This document shows, piece by piece, positions 45,492 through 57,359 of a stretch of DNA of 64,000 nt (the stretch's first letter is position 1; each line of letters begins with the position of its first letter). This DNA comes from Pseudeuparius sepicola (Eukaryota; Arthropoda; Insecta; Coleoptera; Anthribidae), in assembly GCA_963920635.1 (NCBI GenBank), contig OY987298.1:122335735-122399734 (forward strand). The letters run 5' to 3'. The position numbers and the translations under genes were made by a program. The notes under the pieces were generated by a model. That model saw only the letters and a program-made list of their open reading frames with translations. It was not told the origin of the DNA and did not search any database.

Positions 45492-46552
45492 TTTTCCAAA
45501 ATCTTTTAAAGTGATAAGTACCTAGGTATTAGACCATTAATCATTTGGAATACTCGCATTCCTCCAATAAGGCTGTGTTATTAGGTAATCATGTTTAAGA
45601 CAATAATGTGTTAATTAGTAGATTGGTGGCAAATTTAATGCCGTAATATGTTAGGTGCCTCGTTGGAGGTACACCTATATCTTTTCACTTGCTCTTGCAT
45701 GAAATCTACAATAATAATAGGCCTCTTGCTTTCGCTTACCTATATACAGGTCAAATTATTGTCCGTCAGATATCACATACCTATCACACAGACCATTAAA
45801 ACAGTTCCCGAACCAGAGTTCTTTATAGAACACGATCACGACACCAGGCGGTTATTAGGAAATTATGGTGCTCGGCACTCTGCGAGTCTGCGCCACCCTT
45901 CCCTTCTCAAATCTGTGCGTAGCGACAAGTCCGACTGTACGGGCGAAATGCCCGTACCATTCGGTTTGTTTACCACAAAGATGTATGTTACTGAGGAGAA
46001 ACAATTAGTTCCTGAAACATATGCCATGTTGTCAATGAAATTGCAATGCCGTAAACAAATGATAATTTAGTCGGTACATTTGAATTCTTTGGATCCAACT
46101 ATCGGAAAAATTTACATGTAATAAATAAGTTCACATCGAAATATACTGTTTTACTATAAATATGTCATATTGATATTTAAAAAATAACATTATAATAAAT
46201 GGTATTTTTGACTGAAAACAGTTCCATAATTTTATATATTTATTATAAACGTGCTTTTTTGATGGTACATTCTGTATGTTGCTATATAACAAATCACACT
46301 CAAATAAACCATTTGTTTGTTACAAAGCAAACATTTCCCTGAGTGTACACTTTCCTATCTTTAAAAGTTTTTCTAAAAACATTTTTCGTTCCTTTTGCTA
46401 TTTATTATTTTTAAACAAGTGAACTGGAAAAAATTCAACACGCTGTATATGGAGAATCTAGCTTTTTTGAACTAATGTTTATTAAGCATATATGTGCTTC
46501 TTTTAGCGAATTCTACCTTGTCTTTTCGTCCCTACCTTTAGACTCACCCTGT

Positions 46553-46727
46553 AAATTTTTAAGACTTCATAAAAAGTTACAAAGTGTTAGATTTGTAAAA
46601 AAATTACGATTTGTCCATGTGTCTCATAAAATAGTAGAGTTATATAAACCAAATCAGTTATAGTTTATGAAGGGATGAGGTGCAATATTACTGCACAATA
46701 TGAGCTTAATCGAGCATACAGTGGAGT
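46553..46727. repeat. Left arm of an inverted repeat (right arm 48198-48370)
   Basis: aagttacaaagtgttag..., tccatgtgtctcataaa, agtagagttat and gaggtgcaatattactgcac recur inverted at 48198-48370. The pair encloses the mariner-type element, whose ends lie directly inside. Either the mariner-type element landed in the loop of an older foldback or these are its extended ends. Confidence 0.75.
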
Positions 46728-48197
46728 ACATAAGGGGCATGGATTTATTTATAATTATTTCGGTCAAAAAATATCAACGCCCTGTATAATCGAAGACACA
46801 AAGGCAGTATTTGTCACTACCACCAGCAAATTTTTATTTTTATAATTCCTATTTTTTTCCATCAATTAATAAAAGCGCTTAAAAATCAGAAGCAATTTTT
46901 GTATGTGAAATTATTTGTACGAGGAAAACTAGACTGTACGAGGAAAACTAGACCAACCAAATTTTTAAATAAACTCTTTGAAATGTCTTCTGCGTCAATT
47001 CAAGCTTGACATTATTCTTAGCAAATTATTAACTGCAACTTTAATGACAGCTCTTTTTGTTTCCCTTCATTCTTCTTCCATGTCAATTTGGGTACAGAAC
47101 ACCCTTTCTTTCAAACATCCCTATATATAAAAATCCGGAGAATTCAAATCAGATGAGCATGGGGTCCAATCACTGGATTCATATCTTCAATTTGCCTAGG
47201 CGGAATTCGACCACTCCATTTTTGCGGATAGTTATTATTTAGCCACTCCCTTATTTGCCTACCGTAATGTGGAGGTGCACCGTCCATCCATATTTTATAT
47301 AGCATATTTAAGGGTACTTTTTCCAACAAATAATGAAATTCAGTCTGTAGAAACTGTAGGAAATCATTTGCGATCAAGTATTTGGAAAATAGTGGGGCCC
47401 ACAGATGACATCAATGACACCAATATTAATACTAAATTCGGATTGGAATCTACCAGGGCGGATTTGTTTAGGATTCTTGAGGGCCCAAATGTGTAGGTAA
47501 ATTGTGAAAATTCACAACACCCCGGCGAGCAAATTTCGCTTCATGCGTCGAAAGAATGTTAATAATGAAGTTGGGAACACGATCAATGGTTTCTTTTGCC
47601 ACTTGCAGAAAAACTCTGCCTGTTTTTCTGGTTCACCTGGTCGAAGATTTTACACAGGCATCACACGAAATGCTTTTTGATGGTCTTTTCTAAAAGTTTT
47701 AAAAATTTACATTGGGGTTCGCCTAGGATTAATGCCCGCATAGATGGTAGCCTGCGCCCGAGGAATCTTTGGTATTCCCTTACAGCTGCTTTGGAATTCC
47801 CATCGCAAAAACCGCTAATGCCTTGAATATCGGCATACTCAGCATTTGTGAAATTTAGAGGCATAAATAATATTTTAAAACAATGATATTAAAAGAGACA
47901 GCCAACGAAAACCAACGGTATGAAAACAAAAAATACAAAACACCTAACTATCCACTGACAGTAACGCAACAAATATGTGTGTTTGACAGATGCTTTCAGA
48001 TATTAAATTTCGATGGTAAAAACAGGAATAATAAAAATCATAATTTGGCGTAACATGGTGGCAGTTACGAAAAAGTGCCAAGGGCTATCTTTTGTTCACA
48101 ATAAATTTTTGCATCAAACAACTGCATTTGTTTTATCAATTATATATGGGCGTTAATGTTTTTCGAGCCGAACCAGTATAAATGAAGCACCCTCTGT
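46728..48197 (-). mobile_element. Decayed mariner-type transposon
   Basis: The left end region (ggggcatggatttatttata, tcaacgccc) matches the right end inverted (gggtgcttcatttatactgg, ttaacgccc) over about 50 bp. Between them lies a transposase pseudogene on the minus strand. TA is present at both candidate borders. The element is flanked by a further inverted repeat (46553-46727 and 48198-48370). Confidence 0.7.
46960..47864 (-). pseudogene. Mariner-type transposase pseudogene
   Basis: The N-terminus (47864-47700) reads MPLNFTNAEYADIQGISGFC and DGNSKAAVREYQRFLGRRLP, a helix-turn-helix start (DUF4817-like) typical of this insect transposase group. The catalytic part continues in shifted frames: RRGVVNFHNLHIWALKNP, then LLEKVPLNMLYKIWMDGAPP and HYGRQIREWLNNNYPQKWSG. 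DGAPPHY holds the second catalytic aspartate. After a frameshift near 47160, SSDLNSPDFYI, stop, GCLKERVF carries the third-acid region. At least three frameshifts or stops mean it is inactive. The usual role is DNA cut-and-paste at TA sites in the nucleus. Confidence 0.85.
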
Positions 48198-48370
48198 ATA
48201 CCACTGTATGCTCGATTAGGGCCATATTGTGCAGTAATCTTGCACCTCACCCCTTCATAAACTCTGCCAAATTTAGTTTAGATAACTCTACTACTTTAGG
48301 AGATACATGGATAAATCTTAATTTTTTGTACAAATTGACAAAACGTCTAAAATAAAACTTATAGATAAAA

Positions 48371-51060
48371 AACAGGTCTATCCAAATATCAAATAAAAAA
48401 TGTACGTTCGTTACAAAAAAATTCTAAGGGCGCCGCGACGCAGCGCGTGGTTTGTCAAATATTCTAAATTTGATCTTAATTTAGTCTTCGTTTGGTCCCA
48501 TTTAAGACTCCGGAAGCAGATATATTTTTTCTCTTTTCGTTTGCCCACAATAAGCCAGGGACATCGAGTTTGAATAACCCTGTACATATAATACCACGAA
48601 TGCTGTGATCAGCTGTGCTGGCGTGATGGCTGGCGTGTGGGGACGTTGCGAGAGAAAGAGTGAAAGGGACGGAGAGGCGCGGAGTGGGGAATACATGCTT
48701 CACTGCAGCTAGCTGCACGCGCTAAACTTTATCGACGACTTTTGTTACTTCGGCTTGTGGAAATCGGCAGATTATATTTTCCTCGCTATCCTTGAATTAT
48801 TTCCTTCAAAATAAAAAAATATTCGACCGCGCTCGAGAAAGTCTTGCAAGTTTGTGACCCTCCCGCCCCCTTACGTCACGCTCAAATCGTCAGATTATTG
48901 AAATGCACACTTTTAGCATGTAATTAACCGATCATACCTTTTTTTTAACTATTCTGATCGGCTGCCCTACACATGCGCCCCTGTATAGAAGGCTTAGAAA
49001 TATGGTGGAGGTTCTCAACAGGGTGCAAGGTATCCCCCCATATGTTAATCTGTCGCGCTTGAGTAAATCCCAAAATCCTCTATTGGGCTCCCCTACTACT
49101 CGTATAACAAATAACAGCTTATATATGTACCTACTTACCTATCAAAAGAAGCTAAACCTCAATTTTTAATTTTTAGGTTATCTTTTTAGCGCTCCATTTT
49201 ATTTTCATGTAGGTTTAAACACTGCAACCTCTTCTGCCAAAAAAGTGCACTTACTCATCTGGCAATGTAAATTAATAACTATTTAAGATCTGTCTATAGC
49301 GCTTTCAATACATCGATTTAATAAATCGGATCCTGTGTTACCTGTCGTAGAATAACGTCTTATTCGCTTAATCGAAAATAAAGCATCTACGGCTACAGCC
49401 TGCGGCTTCTGGTTATACTGTGATATTATGACGCTTAGTCCAGCTCACAGCGTGTGCTCTGCATGTGCTCTGGGTTTTCTCCAACGTTTATAAAATGAAG
49501 GGGCAAATCAATAATACATAGAAATTCGACACTTTTAGACAGATCTGTGGGTACCTATTATAGATTTAGATACGAGTAGATCCTTTATTAAACCTTTCAG
49601 AATATATTACAAGAACGAGACGCGGTCTGATTTCAAGTTGCTGTTGCGGTTTTCATTTCACTTTAGGTACGCCGAGGAAATAAGACTGCCTCAGTGAGAG
49701 GGAGATGGCACCGTGCCATCTCCAGCGGCGGTCGCCCGGCCTACTTGATACCTAAAACGCCGAAGTCACGGAGTGCACGTCACCATAAATCCAACTTATT
49801 TATGAAAACCAGAAAAGTGCGGGAACACGTCCTGCCGCAGACGAGCATCCGCCCCCAAAGTGGTAGGTTTCGCCTCGAAAGAAAACATTTTTACATTTCT
49901 CTATTTGCGAAAGAAAATAAAGTGGGGAAAACAATTAGGGTTTCAGAATATCATTTGAATATAAACGAAAAGGAAAATTCTAAATAATATAATGCAGTTC
50001 TTCGTTTTGCACAAAAATAGGAAGCCTAAATATAGTGCGTCGAATTTTCAAATCGTGTAAGAATTGAATAGAAATGCATAAAGAAACAAAGAAGGTAGGT
50101 AACTATGTCGATTATGTTGAAGTTCAACATGTTATCAGGTTTGAATCAATCATAGTTTTTATAGGTATCAAGGACGTACAGAGCCTCTTTTAAGCGACTG
50201 TTTACGCCCGTGATATACAGAGTGTTTCAAAAAACTGTGTACAGACTACAGACTTCTGGGACTGAAAGGAGATCGAAAAATAAAAAGAAAAATTCATATA
50301 AATATTTCATGTATATAATTCATATAAACTAATAAAAAACTTAAAATTGTATTCTAAATAACAACCAATTCAGTTAAATGCGTTTTACTGTTGTTTGTCT
50401 AAGTCAAAAATGTGAAAAAGTGCAAACATCCCAAAAACGATTAGTATTACTCATAACAGCACCTACAAAGTATAACTTTTTTTCAAATAAAAACTTTAGG
50501 GGAAAACATATTTTCGTCAGAAGAAAGAATACACTCACACCCGAAAATCACGTGAAAGTAAAAGTTTATTCAAATATTTTTTAAAATATGAAGAGTCACA
50601 CACTTTGGGACACTAAATTATCTACTAAAAGGTTTGCTTAGCATGTTTTCTTATCCTGTTCGAGCTTTGTTATTAAATATTTCTGAAAATGACTTAAAAA
50701 TAGTAGGTACAAAATTTTTGAAGTACCTTTACAATGTTTAAGAGGCGTGTGATTTTTTTTTAAGTATTATATATTTATAATACACAGAAATATTTTATAA
50801 GCAAAGACATTTTTCCTCGAATAACAAAATCCAAAATATATTAAATAGTTCTGTTCATACCTATTACCACAGACTAACGTTGCAAAGCTATTTATTCTGT
50901 GCTATTACTTATTCGTTATACAACCAAGGCGGACACCATTTATTGTATCGGTCTTTTAAACAATATAAATATTTCTACCTAAGTTTTACAAAAGTCTATA
51001 AAGTTATATCACCTATTTTCAACTTAAGAATTACTTAGTCGTTCAATATCCATTGTAGAT
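48371..51060. other. Noncoding DNA with GC-rich patches
   Basis: 48420-48720 (ggcgccgcgacgcagcgcg; a purine-rich gagagaaagagtgaaaggga run) and 49690-49860 (ggagatggcac/gtgccatctcc hairpin at 49701-49723) are GC-richer. The 97-codon plus frame from 49694 lacks recognisable features. Lone foldback-type ends occur near 48590 (ccctgtaca) and 50216 (tatacagagtgtttc). Confidence 0.4.
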
Positions 51061-51079
51061 CGAGAGAAGCCATGGGCAA

Positions 51080-51195
51080 AGACAGAGCCCTCAGCGAGCT
51101 GAGAGCAAGCTGAATCGAAGTCAATCGAAGAGCGAGAGTGTGAAAATATCTCAGAGTCTGGCTATTGTGTGCACCGTGATATTATTATCTGAATA
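51080..51195 (+). repeat. Dispersed repeat, copy 2 (partner at 19080-19190)
   Basis: cagagccctcagcgagctga through caccgtgatattattatc. See the partner entry for the shared blocks. Confidence 0.55.
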
Positions 51196-51888
51196 TCGAT
51201 TTATCAAATGCATATATAATCTGCCTAAGCCGAAACACACTCCAACTGCCTAAATTACACTTAGTCTGAGGGTATGTTTGCAATAAATAAGCGATAATAA
51301 TAGGATTTCACATGCCATACACAAAGTCATTCGAATGCGAGAACTTCGGGAAGGGGATTGCAGCACGCCGCATAGTTCCTTGGCGATAGTTCGATTGCTC
51401 TAGTTAAGTACACTCCCGATGGGATAACAATAATAACTATATGACGAATCTAACAGCCAGATGTTGGAGAAGCGCTGCGACCATTGAACTACATAGATGA
51501 ATATAAGAGTGTAGGTACAGTTGGGGGCTAGCAAGTAAATGTTGTCTTGTTAGGTTTTTGCCTTTTGTAAGTCTTACTATCAAATATTTGCTTGTATGTA
51601 TAATAATGCAACCTGTTTTATAAACTTTCTTTCAGTAAGGAGTTTTATTATGTACGAGTTTTTAAACGAGTTGCATACTATCTTTTTTACTAATTAATAA
51701 ATATGTGAAGATTATCTTAAATTACCAAATTGAGCATATAAATATTAATAATAATTATTAGCAATCTTAAAACACTGAAGGTAGAGGAGCAATACTCTCT
51801 TGTTGGACTTGCATTGTCTATACGAGGAATATAACAAAACTTTTACAGTTTTATACTTATGTTAATCTTAATCATATAGTGCGTTGGA

Positions 51889-52905
51889 GTGACCAATAAC
51901 AAGCTCCAAATACATGCTAAAGTCATGGAGCCACTTCAAGGAAAGATCCCTTCTTTTGCCAAGAACACCGCACATTTCGTAGAAATCATCAGAAACATAC
52001 ACCTTAACCAAGAAGACCGCCTCGTAAGCTTTGACGTCGGGAGCTTGTATACTAGACCACTCGCTGAGATTCAACAAAGAAAAGCTGCACACTGCTAAAC
52101 ATCGCTACCGTTCGGAGTGATGGAGTTATTAGCATCAGAAGGTCGACGACGAATTACAAAGTTTTTTGGATCACCTAAACAATATGGATCACATGCTCAA
52201 GTTTACAGTGGAAAAAGAAGAGAACAGCAGCCTTCCGTTCCTGGACGTAATGTTCCACCAAAGAAATGGTACTATCTCAACAGAGACACTCCGGCCAATA
52301 CCTAAACAATGAATCCAACCACTCCACCTTGAGGAGCCACTTCAAGGAAAGATCCCTTCTTTTATCAAGAACACCGCACATTTCGTAGAATCATCACATA
52401 CACCTTAACCAAAAAGACCTCTTCGTGTACCTATACTAGACCACTCGCTGAGATTCATCAAACAAAAGCTGCACACTGCTGAACATCGCTACCGTTAGGA
52501 GTGATGGAGTTATTAGCATCAGAAGGTCGACGACGAATTACAAAGTTTTTTGGATCATCTAAACAATATGGATCACATGCTCAAGTTTACAGTGGAAAAA
52601 GAAGAGAACAGCAGACTCCTCCAGACTGGTACTATCTCAACAGAGACACTCCGGCCAATACCTAAACAATGATTCCAACCACTCCACCTTGACGAAAGAA
52701 TGTATAATCAAAACTCTTTATAGGCGAGCCACAACATAGAAGGTGCACTGAAGGAAGAAGTTCAGAATATCAAGAGATCTCCGGGCTAATGGTTTCTCTC
52801 TCAAAAATATCTAAAGAAGCATTACAAAAGCGTCATGCCTAAACCACGAGAACAACCACAACAACAAGCACCCATGCTTGTTGTTGTGGTTGTTACGTTA
52901 AAATA
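51889..52905 (+). mobile_element. Penelope-like reverse transcriptase fragment, tandemly duplicated
   Basis: 51925-52098 encodes MEPLQGKIPSFAKNTAHFVE, then IIRNIHLNQEDRLVSFDVGS and LYTRPLAEIQQ. LVSFDVxSLYT is the first catalytic aspartate block of Penelope-like reverse transcriptases. 52142-52312, in another frame, reads VDDELQSFLDHLNNMDHMLK and FTVEKEENSSLPFLDVMF, the later NSLPFLDV block. The YxDD segment between them is missing. A block of about 400 bp (51928-52331) is repeated directly after itself (52334-52690) with small deletions. Downstream, ECIIKTLYRRA at about 52695 continues the domain. No endonuclease remains. Confidence 0.8.
52851..52894. repeat. Perfect 20-bp hairpin, 4-base loop
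   Basis: aacaaccacaacaacaagca, then ccca, then the exact complement. It is at the end of the Penelope-like fragment. Transcribed, it would fold tightly. Confidence 0.95.
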
Positions 52906-53870
52906 ATCTCGCAGAAAAACTAGAAGAATTGCCAAACATTAACATCTGGACTTCAAGTTGTCACATGAAAACACACGAGCCTATACAGTCAATCAAGCAT
53001 AGACAATGTTTAATACGTATCCCTAACGTTTGACGGCCTTTGCTCCAAACTATAAGCTTCCCTATATTCCTGATTTCACTTTTACTTGAAAGTGGCCAGA
53101 GATCAAAACTGACTGAAATGTCGTAAATAAATAAATTATCAGATAAAAATCAAGGTGTCATGTTACAGACTGACAAAAAATTCAGCTTATTTCAGTCCCC
53201 GATTAAAAATCCGTTGCCAACTTCAGATTGTGGCTTCGGGGGGTTTTAACCACGGGTTAAAATTAGCTGCAGTTGTGGGCTGTCAAGCGTTTTTAAAAGG
53301 TCATTTAGCACCATGCATTTGACTAGGGGTAAGTAAATTTTAAAACGTGTTCCAAATTAAAACAGTAAATGCATGTTTTTATTTTATAGATCTATGGTAT
53401 AATTTTTCAAAGCTTATTAAAGAAGTAAAATTTACTACAAAAAAGTTATAATAATCTAATCTTTCATATAAACCGTTGATACTCATGGAATCCTCTTATT
53501 TTTTCTATACCCAACACATAGGCCAGTCTGGACACAAGCATATAGAAAATTTTCCAGAAATTATATCACATCTTTTAGAAAATCAACTCAAATTACTCGG
53601 AGTTAGGTAACTACAAACAAGAATAAACTTGCAAACGGTTTGGATAATAGTTTATACCTATTGTATTTGGCTGACTATTCACCGAGTCTACCTCCAACGA
53701 CTCGCTGTACAATAATCAAAGAAACATCGATGTAATGTTCATGCTAGCGGAGCAAATTTCATTATCTGGAAGCACCCTCTCGCCAAAACTACATAGAGGT
53801 AATTTAATCGGCTCGTTCGTGACCTCTCTCTGCATAACTTAACCCTTTGGTTTGATTAATTTTCAATTTT
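52906..53870. other. AT-rich noncoding DNA
   Basis: 53160-53290 has mild repeat-like composition (accacgggttaaaattagct). No gene was recognised. Confidence 0.4.
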
Positions 53871-53875
53871 CTACA

Positions 53876-54126
53876 GTCTCGGTGGAATGCCAGGTATTCG
53901 GCTTCGGGTCCCAGATATTACTGTTATTGCAGAAGTTGGACCGACATTGTCGATTTGCAGTATCTTCACTCGAAGGTATGGACCTAATTTCATGCAAGTG
54001 CACCCAGGCAGGCTGGAGGCATTTCGACCGAAATTTACTGGAAAGGGCTGTAGGCCAACCAACGTACAGGGCGGTATAGAAGTTTGTAAACAAGAAAGGT
54101 CCCTGAATAATATACCTACTCGCGTC
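53876..54126 (+). other. Exon-like block open in four frames
   Basis: Preceded by tgattaattttcaattttctacag, an excellent plus-strand branch point, pyrimidine tract and acceptor. From there two plus frames are open: one starts SVECQVFGFGSQ; the other LGGMPGIRLRVPDITVIAEV and runs on to NNIPTRV with a stop at 54127. A donor, GAAG|gtatgg, lies at 53973. Two minus frames are also open through the block. VECQVFG recalls the C-strand of an Ig domain, and its phase (1) would fit the 32.3-kb exon, but the expected tryptophan does not follow. Composition is balanced. It is an exon candidate of unknown product, or a conserved noncoding block. Confidence 0.3.
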
Positions 54127-55075
54127 TGACCTACATTGTTCTCGTTTTGTTGGGAAAATATTAGTTTATTTTTTGAAAGGGCAAATCAGGCTGTTAATAG
54201 AAGTTGTGGATAATTCTTATGATTTCGGGAACTATTTAGGTGGAACAACATTATGTTGGCTAAACACTCTTTTAAATATAGTGTGAATTGGAAAGTTCTA
54301 ACTGTAGTTGAAGGTAAACAAAAAGGCTATTTTCTTTTAATATTCTTTAGTTCATGGATGCATGGGTGGAAGCAACTTACTTATTGTTTTGTAAGGCTTA
54401 TTTTGAGATTAAGATTCAAGAACTTCCCGATGTATACTTAGTAAGTATTTCCATCTATATTATTTATTCACAAAAAATAACACAAATAAAACTGTTGGAA
54501 TGTCCGGTTAAAAAAATTACAATTTAAACTAGCCTAATTGAGTTTGCAAATTGTAGAAGCAAGTCACAACCTTCTCAAGCTTACAAGCCCTGCAAACATG
54601 TGGCAACGCCGCAGCGGGACGGTTTAACGGGTCTATGCAGTAGGTATAGAGCAGTCTGCACTTTGGTTTAATTTATCTTCTCTAATAAATGTTCATCCCT
54701 CTTTTTAATTATAATTAAAGACATTTATGAACTTTGTATCAATAATTGGTTACCTAAGTAAGTAGGTACGTTTGTTTAACAGACAATAAGACCAGTAACA
54801 AGTAACAAAATATACACAGAAGTTTAAGTATTTATAATAAGTACGATTCCTGGTGTGGATAGGTAGATTTTCGACAAATATTATGGTAAATTTTGGCAAA
54901 TAGAGGGGTTGTAAGTCGAATTTTTGTGAGAATTTTTCGCAAAGTGCGCAATTAGGCAAATGATGATTACCTATCTTCCCTTATGATTAAATTTTCATAA
55001 AAATACAAACGACGAGCGAACAGGGACCAGCATGTTGTGAAGGAGAGTAATCTCTTCTCATTGAAATGGCAGTTA

Positions 55076-55248
55076 GGGCCAATTTCATAATACATTCAAC
55101 TAAATTACCATTCGACTTTAACATTAGGTAAAGAAACTTTAGCAACAATACTAAACAATGTTTCAATTATTAAAAAACTCCTTTAATTTTAAAGGATACT
55201 ATAGTTTGTGTTTTAAAGGGTACCACAGTTTGTCTATGCAATTGGCCC
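55076..55248. mobile_element. PIF/Harbinger-type MITE, 173 bp
   Basis: TTA-GGGCCAATT at the left and AATTGGCCC-TTA at the right. The 3-bp TTA target and GGGCC ends are typical of PIF/Harbinger elements. The inner arms match only weakly. Non-autonomous. Confidence 0.55.
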
Positions 55249-55377
55249 TTAATCATTTTATTTTTAAATTCTCGTCCTTTGGAAAGCCCAAAACGAATAC
55301 AAATTGACCGCTTGCCGTCAAGCAAAGAAAACCTAGCTATTTCAAGTTATTATTACGATTTTACTTACAGCCAGGTA

Positions 55378-56027
55378 CAGACTGAGTCATTTTCGATGGT
55401 TTTATGGGGTATCTGCGTTATTTGTATAGATAGAAAAAAACAAGGTAGGTGTTCATTAGTTAATTTTTTGAGATATTTACGATGCTCAAAACAGATCTCT
55501 GATATCTCCAATACTTTAGGAGATACAGGGCGTTTTTGAAATGTTTGCTGTTTTTTACAATTATCATAGCTCATTTGTTTTTAAACCTATATATTTCGTT
55601 GAAAACGCTTTATACGCACTTTTTTACGTAGAATCCATTGGAGTAAACAGTTTTTCTATAAAATAGTTATTTATGTACCAAGGCACTGAAGTTGAATTAT
55701 TAAGTTGAACTTCAGTGCCTTGGTAGGTAAAATAACTATTTTTTAGAAAAACTGTTTACTCCAATGGATTCTACGTAAAAAAGTGCGTATAAAGCGTTTT
55801 CAACGAAATATATAGGTTTAAAAACAAATGAGCTATGATAATTATTGTAAAAAATAGCAAAAATTTCAAAAACGCCCTGTATCTCCTAAAGTATTGGAGA
55901 TATCACAGATCTGTTTTGAGCATCGTAAATATCTCAAAAAATTAACTCGTGAACACCTACCTTGCTCTTTTCTATCTATACAAATAACGCAGATACCCCA
56001 TAAAACCATCGAAAATGACTCAGTCTG
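55378..56027. mobile_element. CAGACTGAG foldback MITE, copy 2
   Basis: Second copy of the family at 25541-26177, 650 bp, TA on both sides (55376-55377 and 56028-56029). Arms near-identical and meeting at aacttaataattcaactt-type sequence near 55690-55705, in inverted orientation of the centre compared with copy 1. Confidence 0.9.
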
Positions 56028-56029
56028 TA

Positions 56030-57359
56030 CATAACTAAGTTCTAGCTTTCCTCGAAGGTTCTAGGCATCTTGATTCTTCACTTAGAACTTTTATAGAAAT
56101 ATTTCACTTTTGCACAAACAAAACAAATTTATAAAAAAGCTGTCGCCAGTACTTCAAGCGTCGTAGTAATCTGGCGACGATAGCACTACACGCACTACAC
56201 AAATTAATTCCTAGAGTCGTCTGTGAGCAAGTCTTTTGTTGAGATCATTCAGTAAACTGCAATCTCAAGTGTGTCCAAGATTCTTGTGATATTAAGTACA
56301 AACCAGGGAACAACTGGAAACTACAATTCCACTTAACTTAAACCATTGTAAGCTAAAACATAATTCTTATTTATTAGAGAAGGATGATATATGAAATATT
56401 TCTTGCATGTAATTTCGCTCTTATTTCTTCGTCTGTTTTATGAGTCAGTCTGAAATTTGGTATGGTGTAGTTTGACAGATGACAGTACACGAAGGTAATG
56501 TTAAATTCCCTCAGCAACACCATCTGTCGTCAAACACAGGTAGGTACCTACTTATTGAATTGATAATGTATAAAATTGAAAATGCATAAAATTTTGTGGC
56601 GAACTAGAATTAGCGTTGCGAGGGCACGATGAAGTTCTCTCAAAATTGTGGTATTTTTTGACAATGAATCGATTTTACATCCAAGTTAGATTCTATTATC
56701 AAAGAACATTTAAAAAGTTCTACCAGTATTTTAGTATTAATAAAAAACGGTGCAAAATGAAATTTTGACCAGGTGCAAACTGAAATTTTGACCAGCATGC
56801 TGAAAGTTTGTGTCTAAGAAATTCGACATCAAATAAATAAAACAGATTTCTTGGCCATACAATGTGGTAGGTAATATTTAGATACTCATTTACATTATGG
56901 AAAGAAGGGGTAAATACCTCCTATATAGGTACTTCGGCGTAGATTATTTTAGTAGGAATTACTGTCTTTCGCTATTTACTCCTTAAAAACGGGAATTATG
57001 CACTTTTTATATTAAATATGAAAAAGTAGTTAATTTCTACTAAAACAAAAAAATAAAAAAGCCCAGGCCGAAAGTAGGTACCCACCTCGGTATTCATCTA
57101 TGTTTTAATTGGCCACGAGTGTGTTCTTTTCAAAACGTGGCCTCCCCTCCCCCGTGCCTTAACCCACGAGCCGCCACTGGATATTTTATAGCGTTGAAAA
57201 CCTTACAATTTCAATAAGTTTTGAAAGCTTAATTAATTTAGGTATATATAATCTTCTAAAGCAAGTCTTGAAGATTATTGAATTTTTATTCACCACGAGC
57301 TACAAGAAATTTCCTTATTTTCCAATCCACTCGGGCATTTTTAAGATTTTAGAATCTCC
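56030..57359. other. AT-rich noncoding DNA
   Basis: 57120-57180 (cctcccctcccccgtgcc, cacgagccgccactgg) looks like the end of a dispersed repeat. No gene. Confidence 0.4.

Larger units (their letters stand above)
42292..46345 (-). mobile_element. CACTCAG-ended element enclosing minus-strand gene relics
   Basis: The left end (42289-42308) is gtacactcagagaaacgttt. The right end (46329-46348) is the complement of gtacactcagggaaatgttt: 18 of 20 positions match. If the flanking TA is the target duplication, the ends start CACTCAG, somewhat like CACTA-type (CMC) termini, but the assignment is open. Coding relics on the minus strand (45413-45491 and 44528-44716) lie inside. It is interrupted by a foldback (42955-43958). 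A GC-rich patch at 45800-46000 lies upstream of the first relic and could be its promoter region. Confidence 0.5.
41845..46551. mobile_element. Large TA-flanked element with long inverted ends, 4.7 kb
   Basis: TA-CAGGGTGAGTCACATCTAAA at the left and TA-CAGGGTGAGTCTAAAGGTAG (other strand) at the right. The arms match for about 150 bp with indels (caaggtagaattcgctaaa, tgcttaataaacattag, catatacagcgtgttgaa). The interior is mostly other elements: a CACTCAG-ended element (42292-46345) and, within it, a 1-kb foldback, a hammerhead-like motif and minus-strand coding relics. The outer element is probably a foldback split by the inner insertion. Confidence 0.75.

Noticed and set aside
45648..46070. 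140-codon plus-strand frame
   Set aside because: AT-rich first half, no domain, and it runs antisense to the probable promoter of the minus-strand SAM-like exon.
48476..48718. 80-codon minus frame with serine/histidine-rich sequence
   Set aside because: Derived from a purine-rich run on the other strand; two frames are open for the same compositional reason.
53500..53600. Another GIY-YIG piece (HIGQSGHKHIENFP)
   Set aside because: Only IGQ-SG resembles the motif and the catalytic residues and spacing do not follow.
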